64,000 bases of DNA from Ptychodera flava (lineage: Eukaryota; Hemichordata; Enteropneusta; Ptychoderidae), in the NCBI RefSeq assembly GCF_041260155.1, contig NC_091933.1, forward strand, positions 35,096,293 through 35,160,292, given 5' to 3'. The translations under genes were made by a program, and so were the position numbers. The notes below the pieces were generated by a model. The model worked only from the letters and a program-made list of their open reading frames with translations. It had not been told where the DNA came from and did not search any database. The first letter of the stretch is position 1; the number at the start of each line of letters is the position of its first letter. Shown here in pieces: positions 48,300-59,738 of the stretch.

Positions 48300-50640
48300 T
48301 GCATTTGTTGTTGTTACTTCCTTGTTTTGTCGTAGTTGAGCAAAGGCACTTCTGCAGTTGTGGACTCAAATAACCAAAGGCTCATTTGCATGTCAACCAA
48401 TCCGATCTATATTGACAATTTTTCGAAACAAATTATACAATCTGAGTAGACTGCAACCTATCTGTTCAGAACAAGTCTCAGACACTCTGTTTGTTCCCTC
48501 AGAACAGTAGCTGTAAGTTTTGATGATTTTATTAGTAATTTTGTTCTTAACTGTACCAACTGCACTGTCTTTTTCTATTGCGAAAAGCACCTTGCATGTC
48601 CCGTGTTCAACTTGTAAATACAGTAAATATCATATATGAAATTGTGATTGTTAGCAAACTAATTTTAGTCCACACCAAAATTCACAGTGTACTTTGATTA
48701 GGTGAAAACTTGACATTTCAAGGGAAGAAAAGATAGTTAAATTGTTACAAAAACAAAATATTTTTTAAAATCAGAAAAGTAACAGGTGTACTGTCCCTTT
48801 AATTAAACTTAAATTAAGACTGTCTGATGATGTATGTTTTTGTGATGTCTATACATATGTGTAGTTTATGTATTACACTAATCAAACCAGTCTCAAAGTG
48901 GCCCTTCAGTTAGGATGTAGAAGATGCTAAATGAAGCTTTTATCTATACTGTATTGCAGTATTCAAGTTAAAGTCCATAGAAACTATGTCAGCTCAGCAA
49001 GTGATTTCCCTTCATTCAACCCCCTGCTTCAAAATCGCAGACAGTACCATAGACCGCTTCGCTTTAACAAGGTATATCTGTGTAATTGTTTGCTTTGAAT
49101 GGGATCTTTAAAACATGTTCCTTTGTAAGAGCCATGCCATGGATTTTACTTTTTTGGAGGGCTTTGGAAGGAATTATCATGGCGTAGAATATTAGACAAT
49201 GTGAGGGGCTAATACTCAAGTGTGGGTTATCATTGAACAACACTAATTTTGATGCCTGGCAGTATCATTAATCCATATAATCCTCTTTCTAACAGGCTCC
49301 ATAGACAAACCATAGAAATAAATACCACTTGGGAGAAAGAGGATTAAACAACTGACATCCTGAGGATGTAATAAAGAGTTTCAAACAATGATCAGAGTTC
49401 GGTGTCCTCATGTCTCCAAATCTTTAAATTGTTCAATTTCTCATTTCTTACCTTTCAATACGAAGGAAGCATGCTACATACATGGATGAAAAGTACCACC
49501 GACTGAGGCTGAGGAAGAAGCCATTGACAGGCACTTTTTGTCACAGTAACAAAGTCTGCAGCTGAAAAATACCTAGTTCAGGGAAAAGTTTTGTACAACA
49601 GGGACTGGAAATAACTGAAATGGCATGTTAAAAGCTGGGCCATAGCATTAGGAAAGCAAACATTTACAGGAGACTACAATTTCACTATCACTATAGACTA
49701 CTCCTAGGCAATGCAAATGCAAGATCATATTAATTATCACACTGGTATGATTAGTCAAACCCCCATGTGGGTTGCATCTTCATATAAATGATACATACAA
49801 AGGAGTAAAATTGATAAGATGATGTAATTCAGACAAACTTGAATAGCTTTTTAATCCCTAGACACAAGGACAATGTACTTGAGCATACATATATGCGATG
49901 TCACTTTCCTTCTGATATTATCAAAATTTGCCAGCTATTATTATTTTCATGTCTGGAGCTATTACTATGGCATGTGTGAACTGAGGAAAGTGTATCATGA
50001 CCCAGATATGTCCAGTAATTTTCTTCAAATGTGATACGATCTGTAATGTCAATGTGATGACCTGCTATCGATTTAACCTTTTATCATGCAAAGGGCAATA
50101 CAGAAAAACAGCAATACTTTGTTTGTGATTTAGAGTCTACTCACTGAATTGCAAGCACAAATATTGTGAATTTCAAATAAGATTTCATTCAAACACATTT
50201 CTTTTTATCACATGCAAGAGATCTCCATATATTTCAATTAAAGCACCCAATTACCAATGTGAACTGTATCTTCTTTTGTGAGTTCTTTTTCAGGGGGGTG
50301 TCAAGTCACTGTTACATAATGTAAGTTGCATTATGGGTGAAGAAGTTTAACGTCACACCTTAGAGTGATGTTTAGGGTATTGTGACTTTTGAGGGAAAAA
50401 ATTCCATTACAGATATTTTCTTTGCATGTGTGTTTAATCTTTCATGCAGTGAGAATCAGTGCTTTACAATATCTTCCTTTTTTACTACAAAATCACACTA
50501 CTTTTGCTCCTAAAGCACAACACTTCTCACCGACTGCTTCATAAGTGAGATTCTTAGCTCTGCTGTCAATGACACAGAGCTTTATTCAGATCAGTGGATT
50601 GTCCTCAGTCCTCCATCCTCTATGTTCCATCAACATTCAT
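48300..50640. other. No gene recognised
   Basis: AT-rich, no open frame above about 65 codons with family resemblance, no palindromes or terminal repeats noticed. Confidence 0.5.
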
Positions 50641-50644
50641 CTTA

Positions 50645-51010
50645 TTTTCAGGAACTGCTAGTTTAGTTGAAGGTTCTTAGGGATAACTGAAGTTCAAATT
50701 TTGCATATTTGTATTTTCCAGCAACTTTGTTCTACTCTGAATTCATTTGTCTTATTGGTCTTAAATTTGGTATGTGGTTTGCTAGGGGTAACCATAGTGT
50801 GTTCAAACAATTGTGGAATTTGTAAGTTGGGACAATTCCAATTTTTGGTCAAAAAATGTCTAAAAAGAGTTTGTTGCATAAGTTTGAAATTTGATGGGCA
50901 GGTTGCTAGGGGTGACATAGGTCAGGTTTGTCAAATTGCAGTGATTTTCCATATTTGTATTTTGGGTCAGTTTTTCCTGTTTTTTGGTCAAAAAATCTTC
51001 GCTGACTACC
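50645..51010. repeat. Degenerate tandem repeat, about 125-130 bp unit
   Basis: Three units marked by GGTT.CTAGGGGTAAC-like phrases (about 50672, 50780, 50900), each followed by CATATTTGTATTTT- or CCAATTTTTGGTCAAAAAA-like sequence. Frames here are open by composition only. Confidence 0.6.
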
Positions 51011-51581
51011 AACTTTGAGCCATTTTTGAGGGATTTTTGAGGGACCAAAATATTAGAAACCTGTTTCAAGCCAAATGATTTTCGAGGGCATGGAGCTCCA
51101 AGATTTGAATTTTTCTGGAAATTTTGTTCTGTTTATCAGCTACTCTGTTGGCTAAAGTATATCAAATGTCTGTATTCATCTATTAAACACAGCCTCTATG
51201 TATATTGTCAACATTGTTACTGTGAAAAAGTGAATTTCAGTTCAGGCTATTCATAGATAAGATATCCGGACTGTTTAGAAAGCTGAAAGCACTTTAGCAT
51301 AATTAGTGGCAAGCAGGTGCAGTTGACACTCACCACACTATAAATATTAAAATTATCATGAGTGAGCAATTATACCTCTACTAATCTTCCTGTAAATCTT
51401 CTTATGTCGCATGTCACATTCTTATTTCAAAAAGGAAATGCTTTTCATTGAAATTGTACCTTGTAGGTGCAAAGGAATGTCTTTATTTTTTGTTCTTTAA
51501 GCACAGTTTGCTCGATGGTTTTTTGCTAATGAGAGACAGATGTCTAATGATACAAATGCACCATACATACATGTGAGTTAA

Positions 51582-51971
51582 ACGGGAAGTTACAGGACCG
51601 TGGGCGCACAATGGGGAGATTACTGATGACGCAGCGATTTGCATAGACTGGGCGGGAGTTTTTGAATTCTCATAGAATGTGAATAATCATGATGGGCATT
51701 TTGTAACATATGCAAAATAGGGGTCCAATGTGATCGTACAGGGAACACATTTTGAAACATATGCGTTCTACGTCAAAAAAGGAACATTTATATTTGACTC
51801 AAGTTGTAGTCGCTCTGTATTCACAGATGCAATATTCGATGACAATGAACGCCTAAAACTTGGCAAAATTATGGGATTTTGGGACCAAAGACGGCACGTC
51901 CGATCAGTAGCGTGGCTTTTCACATCTGCATGGATTTACGATAATCCTGCTTTTATAAGGGAAGTTCCCGT
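51582..51971. mobile_element. TTAA-flanked MITE, 390 bp
   Basis: TTAA at 51578-51581 and 51972-51975 flanks inverted ends ACGGGAAGTT and ACGGGAACTT (one mismatch). TTAA duplications are typical of piggyBac- and Kolobok-type transposons. An 81-codon frame (51730-51975) fills the right half and stops within the TTAA; it is probably chance. Confidence 0.7.
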
Positions 51972-52086
51972 TTAAGCAAATTATGGTGACATCACTGACA
52001 AACATCTAGACTCCTGTCGTTATTACAAGTAAATCAGTTGCATAGAAAGATCATGGTATTTGCACATCTCCATTGCAGTATATGGC

Positions 52087-52465
52087 TTCGCTCACAAAAA
52101 ATGTGGGCGATACAAAACATTTTGGAGTAGTAGAGGGTTACTTGAAAATTTTGTTCTTCCTAAAGGGGATATGGAAATTTTTTGGTGCCCTTTTTTACGA
52201 TTCCAAGGTTTGGTGGGTAATTCAATGACAATTGAATAACATTTTAATGTCATCCAATTGTTCTAATGTTAGTTATAATTAAACAAGATCTAGAAGCATT
52301 TTGTCGCATTTCACTAATTTTTGTTTCGAAAAGATGTACACTGTACATGTATGTATTTTCATTTAAAAAAATAAAGAAGTAGGCCAATTAGCATCAGAGC
52401 ATTGCTGCAACTATTTATAATGTATTCAATATTTCTATGCAGTATATCAAATACAATTCGTGCTT
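52087..52465. repeat. Fragment related to the intron 2 TIR element left end
   Basis: Similar to 26797-27165: TCGCTCACAAAAAA, a TAGTAGAGGG phrase, TTTTTTACGATTCCA and the TCATCCAATTGT phrase. It stops where the exon 3 fragment begins. Confidence 0.7.
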
Positions 52466-52598
52466 CATTTCAAGAATTCAAACTGATAACAAATTATACT
52501 CAACTTCAACGGTTTCAATTGTGCAATCTTGTCTCTTTTCATCTCTATGGCGTTTTTCAAGGCTGATCCAATAGTGATTCCCTCGGAAGCGAATCTAC
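52466..52598 (-). pseudogene. Isolated fragment of GGT exon 3
   Basis: About 130 bp nearly identical to 26033-26160: the exon 3 donor region and part of the coding block (KNAIEKKKDKIAQLQ in copy A). Both sides are cut, on the left by the transposon-like fragment and on the right by the start of segmental copy B. It is a remnant left at a rearrangement junction. Confidence 0.8.
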
Positions 52599-52796
52599 AT
52601 AGTTATATCTATGTATCCATGGATATGCATGGATATGCATGGATTCCTCATCGGTATAGTTTTTGAAATGTTCGTTACACGTTTTGCATGACAGTCTATT
52701 AAGCTATGAAATCGAAAGTTTTAAAAGAAAATACACTTTGGGACTTAAGCAAGACATACACTGACTTCTTTAATGACAATAGTAGAGTAGATTTTT

Positions 52797-52873
52797 GATC
52801 GGATTCGAGCTCACAACATATGACACTCAGTCACCTAGCACAGACATCACAACCAAAACCGCTCGGCCAAATC
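52797..52873 (-). repeat. tRNA-derived SINE-like head, copy B
   Basis: Counterpart of 2408-2485; the box A-like stretch reads TGGCCGAGCGG and the box B-like stretch GAGCTCGAATCC. Confidence 0.55.
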
Positions 52874-53056
52874 CCACCCTTAAAAAGAGTAGTTTCAATA
52901 ACCGAGCTAAATAGTGACGTAGCAAAGTGACAATCACGCATGGTATCATGACAGGAGCTTTGTCATTGATTTCTCTGAATACATGACCTCGAATCAAAAA
53001 ATATTCCGTGGGAACGATTAACAAAATTCAAGTATAATTATAAACTTCAGAAATGA

Positions 53057-53125
53057 TCTGTTAGTTCAGTTGGTAGAGCATCTGCACTGAATTTAGCGAC
53101 CTAGGTTCAAATCGTACATTGGTCA
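53057..53125 (+). repeat. tRNA-like repeat, second family, copy B
   Basis: D-arm-like TTAGTTCAGTTGGTAGAGC and T-arm-like GGTTCAAATC with a poor anticodon arm. Counterpart of 2685-2752 and relative of 63934-64000. Confidence 0.5.
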
Positions 53126-54786
53126 ATCTTTTCAAGCTTCAAAATGTTGCAATACACAGACGATCAGATATAGTTCTATGATTTTTCTCATACAAATAGA
53201 TAGATGAGTTGTACAAACAACTTGACAAAACTAAATTTTTTCCTATTATAATATGAAATATGTCAGTAAGCGACTTTGGAGAATGGGCTATATCGCAATC
53301 AGAAAGGCAACAAGCATGGGCAAGCTTAGTGTAAAAGGAAAAAGCGTGACACATCACAAGAAGGACATCAAAGTTGAATAAGAAGGGTCAATCAGTTCAC
53401 TTGGGTGGGTGGACTGTGATCAGTTTTTTGCCTTGATGTCTAATTCGGGGATTTAAAATCAATATATTCAGATTTTCCTGGCTCTCCAGCAGCGTTGGTC
53501 ACACAAATAACCGCCTATAAACTTCAAGTCAGAATATCTGATGATATAATTCCCTGTCATTATTTTTGGAAAGGCTTAAACTGTCCGAAGATCTAGTTTC
53601 TATGACAACCGGTACCCTGACGTAAAACATCTGTTTGTACAGGTCCGCTCCAAAGGGAAGGAAATGCAATCCGTAGGAATTCCGAGAGAATGGTACAAAA
53701 GAAAATGTATGATGTTTATTACAAAAAATGATTATTGCCTTGTGCACAGTGAACACAGCAAGGCCATTTCTCTTTTTCAACGAGTTTGTTGACAAGTATC
53801 TCAATGATGATATCGATCTCAACAAGTGTGGCATGTGTACCATTGTACGCCGGATAAATCTCAAGATGAGATCTACAAAACTCACGCGCCATAGTTCAAA
53901 CAAAACAGTTACATATGAAGCTACAGCAACCATGGAATTTGTAGGCTCTTTGTAACTGTCCACGGGTCAACCAATAAACCAACTCGCGTACACACTTATT
54001 TATATACAGGCCCAGATTAGACAACAATCTATACTCAAGGGAATGCCAATTGTATGTACGACGGTAGCTTCACATTGTTGCCAACGTTGAAACCAATTTC
54101 AACGATGAGATGGTTGACCGTGATCTTTAAATTGCTTGAGGAAAGTTACTGTGTCCCCGCCCTATTCCAGGATGCCTTAGAGAAGGAAACACTCACATAT
54201 TGTTTTGTGCTACCCTAAAATGCAAAGGTTGATCATTCCATTAACTGAGAACATTAATGACATCATCATGAGGAAGAGCAGTGTATAGTGTAAAAGTCAT
54301 TGGTTGAAATACATTTGGCCTATTTCCGGGTGTTAGTAATCACATCCAGTTTATCTAGAAAAGGTGTGGAGTCTTGCACTTCCCAGTCTTTCAATTGCAA
54401 TAGAATAAATTTACTTTGAATACGGAATTGTCATCCATCATTCGCTCACAGAAAACCATAACTTAGGATAAATGAACTCAAAAACTATAAACGCTCCCGC
54501 TTTCGAGCGCTTCGGATTATAATTAAATTCGGCGGAGAGAGATAGCCATTTTGTGTGCTTACACTGACTGTCAACACACACCCACTATCTTTGTGCGGGC
54601 ATCACAATGCATCGATCGATCGATTTCACACACAAACGGAATCTGTCGCTATAGACTATTGGATCAATGGTTTCATAGCCATTGAAACAACTGACCTATA
54701 TAATACGATAACTCGTGAGATATACGGTTTAAAGCCAAATAAGCCGTGTTTATCAGCATGGGGCTACGTTAACGGTGATGAGACCA

Positions 54787-55209
54787 CAGGGGGCTCGGGC
54801 TCCTTGTTTATTTGTGTCTGTGTTTGTTTGTGTGTATGTGTTTCTGTTTGTTTATTTATTTTTAATAATATGACAGCGAAAAGCTATTTTGCTAATATTT
54901 GTCAATAAAGAGCAGTTTATTTATTTGTTTGTTTGTTTGTTTTTCGTTTGTTGATATGTATTTCCGATGGTTAGGGTTAGGCTTAAATTAGGCTTAGGGT
55001 TAGGGTTAGGGTTAGGCTTAAGTTAGGGTTAGGGTTAGGGTTAGACATTTACTCCCTCTAGACAAATGAATAAATAAACTGCTCTTTACTGACAAATATT
55101 AACAAAATAGCTTTTCGCTGTTATTTTATTAAAATACAAATAAACAAACACAAACACATACACACAAACAAACACAGACACAAATAAACAAGGAGAACGA
55201 GCTCCCTGT
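54787..55209. mobile_element. Hairpin element with telomere-repeat core
   Basis: Inserted in copy B only. Inverted arms of about 145 bp start CACAGGGGGCTCGGGCTCC on the left and, as complement, CACAGGGAGCTCG on the right. They face a loop of TTAGGG and TTAGGCTTA repeats (about 54970-55043). The flanks hold TGATGAGAC (left) and TGATAAGAC (right), a plausible near-perfect target duplication. CAGGG-type ends and an 8-9 bp duplication recall hAT MITEs; assignment is inference. Confidence 0.75.
54970..55043 (+). repeat. Interstitial (TTAGGG)n tract
   Basis: Three blocks of TTAGGG units separated by TTAGGCTTA variants. This is the canonical metazoan telomere repeat, here inside the hairpin element. 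Confidence 0.9.
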
Positions 55210-55971
55210 GATAAGACGACACTTTATATTGAGAAAAAGATATTTTTTGTCTTTACTATCCTTTATCGTTTGCATACATATGCCTAACACAAGAGTTGTC
55301 ATCTTAACTGTCGGCAGGAGAGGGGGCTACTTTGCCGCACAATATAATACCAAAGGACCTGTTACTCGCAGGTTATACAACTTACTGTGGGTCATTAATA
55401 TTGCTTACTCACCTCAGACCCACTGCTTATCACTGGATGATGTCAGATCCGAGGAGTTTTGTCGGTCAACTAGATTAGACTGTCGCGTCATATAAAATAA
55501 TTATTACAGGAATTGTAAGTAAGGGGATAAATCTTCTTGAGACTCAAGAAGATTCAAGAACTACCTTTATAGTACAATAATACTTATCAACTATACAAAA
55601 ATTACCTCCAAGGTGCAGATCCTTGTTGAATGAAATACATTTGATGCATTTGGTATTTTTCTTAGTCAAAACTCATAAAATTTCCTACATTGCTGTACAT
55701 GTAAAAAACCTGGGGTTTGTGGTTTGTAACATTAAGTACCGTAAAGTGAATATTCGATATTCGATGCTATATGTAATAGTTACAGCGACAAAAAAAGGCC
55801 GAAAGGTATGCAGAAAACATATATGACACACTTAAGGTAGTATGCACCTCGGGGATAGATATTCGAACTTTCAAATTTTTTTACAATTCTTTTCTGATCT
55901 ACTACTTATGGGTACTCATTTAAAAGCTCTTTCATTAAGGAAACCTTTTACCGTCACAGTGTTTTGAACAG

Positions 55972-55977
55972 TTTATT
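55972..55977 (-). promoter_or_regulatory. Candidate GGT-B polyadenylation signal
   Basis: AATAAA on the minus strand, about 270 nt past the stop; conserved with copy A. Confidence 0.45.
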
Positions 55978-56248
55978 TCCCCGTACAGTTAATACAGGAA
56001 TGGCAGCCATTTTGAATTTCAAGTATCGGTAAATGTTAGTGATTTGTTTCTCTAGTACCAAACTTTGCACGGTGACCTATGATTTTTATTCTTGATTTGG
56101 TGAGAGTATAGTTGAAATTTTTATCGGGGAAAGTTTGAGAAAAGTTAAAGTCTTTCACTTTCGAGGCGCACACTACCTTTATGAATTTAGTATGCTGCGT
56201 TGACTAACGACATCCATAAAATCGTCAAATACAGTCGAGAATTACGCA

Positions 56249-56404
56249 TCAAAACCCTGCTGGATACCCTCCTGGTTTTCTATTGTCGGGACTAGTGTAC
56301 AGTCCATCTCCTTTCCTTAGTATAGCGTTGGCTACAGAAAATATTTTCATTCCCGATGCTTGTTTCACGTTGTGGCCCAGTTTTCTCAATCCATCGGCGA
56401 TGTC
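56249..56404 (-). CDS. GGT-B exon 10
   Basis: Acceptor TTTTACCCCAG, phase 0. Ends DNRKPGGYPAGF then TGA. Confidence 0.92.
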   Translation of the reverse strand, partial: DIADGLRKLGHNVKQASGMKIFSVANAILRKGDGLYTSPDNRKPGGYPAGF

Positions 56405-59400
56405 CTGGGGTAAAAATGAAAATGACAAACGCCAAATCGTCAAACTTGCTGTGGTGTAAACGTGGTTGTGTCCACATAGGAACTACAACACGAATTATAA
56501 ATAGACAACGACACCCACGACAAAGACAACATACTGTTTGCCCATTACCGAGCGACAGTAGAGTTATTCTAACTTCCATATTCCTGGGGAATAATACCAG
56601 GTGTTGTGAAATGAAACGCTTTAGTAAAGTCATATTTTGGTACATTTCTTACATGGATTTAAGTAGACTTCATTAGCGTGTCTCTGCGTGCGTGTCTTTT
56701 TTGACCGAATGATAATTTGTCCATGTCTTCCGCAGACGATTACATCTCAATATTAGAGTCAGTGTTTCATTCGTATTCTTGCGACCAAAATCAGATGCAG
56801 GGATGGTGACGTTTTATACTCAGCTGTTTCTTTGTTATTCTTGTCAGCGTTGCCATCTTCACACGGCCACCGAGTAAGCCAAAGAGTGAGCAAAGGTTCA
56901 CATGTCACCATCTCCACATCTGAGTTTTAATCAGAACAATAGCACCAAAGCCATAATCTACATCATAGTTATAAGTTCCATAGTGACAAACTCGATGTAA
57001 CAAACACATACATCACAGTACAGATAGACGACAAACTAGTTCCGTTACAAAGTCAAATCCGTAGAAGAAAAATATATGTACCTCCGGTAAAGACAACCAA
57101 GAAGTAATGTCAAGTATTTCAAAAATAGTAGGCGCATTCTGCCCCACATGTGGCACCGCCACACATCAATCTATAAGTCAAAATAGGAAGTGATCTTAAT
57201 CTACAGACAAATGTCACCGATGATATCAGTGATATTTAAGTGATACAGCGTATTTTTCTGTCAGTTCTTGACACCTACCAAAAAGGCGTTTGAATGTAGA
57301 GACAAACCTTTTTCTTGAGTTATCCTGATTAACCAGCTTGCAAGAGAAATGTCTGTCACTCTACAAATCACCATATGAACTATGTGCCCTAGCATAACGA
57401 ATAAGCTGGGAAATGCATACCCCGTAGGAGGGTGACAGTGAAATATTGCATGCCTTTATGGAAATTTAGATTCGTTTACGCATGCGTACATCTCAAAAGG
57501 ATCCTGAACTGACGATCCCCAATGTGAAATTGTCCTTCTCATTTGAAAACATCGTACTTATGTCGGCCATAGCCTCACCTCATCAAATGTATTTTCACAT
57601 AGAACGGCTCCGGTAATATAAGAGTAGCTTAGCCTTGGTTTCGTCACCGCATACTCAATGTCTCTGTTGAACCACAACGTATCCATAGCAATCTGTAAAC
57701 GAAACAATTTAAATGAGCATACTTTAATCAAGGAAAATATTTAAGTCGGCGTTGTACACCGTTCTCTTTCTGGTAAAACAAGGTAGTAAAACTGATATCG
57801 ACATGGACTTACCAACTTTTTATATGAATATTTTGGGTCTTGCTGTGAAATAATATATAATAGATCGTATTTTGACATTTACTCCTAGCGGAAAAACCAG
57901 AGACTTGTGCAGAGCTAGTATTTTCCAAAACTGAACTCAAGCCGTATCACTCATTACATATTTTCGTGGTTCATTCCCGACAACATTCAGAATATAACGG
58001 ATTTGCCTTAGATGTTCATTATCATTCAATCATCGTCAGGCCGTGCGCTTTATCTCAAACAATTGATGAACACTCATACAAAATTTATATTTTTATGTCC
58101 ATGATAAAATGAATGGTAAAATCAGAGAATGGTAACGAGATTAGAAATTCTCACGACTTGAAACGTGTATTACGTAACTTTATTTCAAAGAAAACAGCTT
58201 ATCATTTTCTCCGTGTTCCCGGTTTTATAGAACACAGCGATGTGTCAATCGACATTCATGTGCATTAGATCATTCCGTAAATATGACCAGCAATTGTAAC
58301 ATTTGCAGAATAATTGTCATATATGCAATATGAGATTGTTTGATACGCAAACGAGACTTCCAGACAAGCAAACACACAGGAGGGAGAATGTCTTTTCTAT
58401 TCGATTATTCTAGCACCCCTCTTTTCTGTTAAACGACACCAATTATCAACTTACATTTTAAATATGAACTTACAATTCATAACCAGAACTCTTCAAGTAT
58501 CACAAGTTTCTTTTGTTTTTCTCCGTGGTTTTGCGTTTTGTTCTTTTCAAATACTGGTAGTTGGGATTAACTGAATTTGGACTTCGATCCGATATGCTAA
58601 TCTTTTTTCTTTGATATTCTACGAATTTTGTTTTAAACCTTAAAATCGAAAGAGTTAAACGCAAGAGGCGTGTTATGTCTTGTATAATTTGTGCACGACA
58701 ATTGATCAATCGGAGTGTTATGACCATCTATCTTTTATGGGTCATTTAATTTTTTTACCCAGGCAATAAGTACTTACTGCAGAAAGGTGACAAATTGTTT
58801 CTGCATCATTCAAAGTTTTTTAAATCTTGAAACCTTTTTGGAACTTTGACCGAAGTATTTCTCAGATATCAACTTTCGTTTCTAAATTTCAAAATGTGAG
58901 GGAGCTTACCATTGCATTGGTAGGAATAATTTTTATACCACCAGCAGATCCAACAACTAACTTGATGTTTCCAGTTTGGTCAGTGAAAATAGCCGGCGAT
59001 TTTGCAGAGAGAGGGCGTTTTCCTGGTGAAATTGCGCTCTGCTTGGCTACCATCCTATCATCTGCTTTGTCGATGTTAAGAAAGTTGTTCATTCCGTCGT
59101 TGAATATTATGCCTGTTCGTGAACCATACACACCAGATCCAAAACTGCAATGAATATATATACTATAATTGCAATATGGCAGTTTGAGTGGACTTATATT
59201 TGAACACATCGAGTGAAAAAGTATCTGTTGATGCTGAATCAATGAACAAAATCCGTTCGGTGAGTCGGCAAACTTGTTCGAAACTTGGTTGGTCTGGTTT
59301 TTGGAAAACACGTGGTCGTCACTTTGCTGTGTAGGTTGTTCCTGATAGTTTCACATCGGATCTGGCAGATATGATTCTGTAATTGCTAATGCTATTAAAA

Positions 59401-59692
59401 TAGTAGGATGATGACCTTGTCTTTCCTTTCTTTATTGTGCTTGCTTTTGTTTGTGTGTTTCCATGTCTTTCTCTAAAAATGAAAATTGACCATAATCAAT
59501 ATATGAGAAATCCTTCAACATCATGACAGGCATATGTTAAGTATTTTGCTGTCTTCGGCCGCAGTCATTGTTCACTTTTCGATAGTCTATTTTCAAAAAA
59601 CATAACTAAAATATGACATCATATTAGCGCATTATTCTTCATGTGACTTTTGACCTTCAAAAATATTATTTAACCTTGACATATAATCGTTT

Positions 59693-59738
<46 letters not shown>

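Noticed and set aside
50694..51069. Overlapping frames of 70-105 codons on both strands
   Set aside because: They lie in a degenerate tandem repeat; openness reflects composition and repetition.
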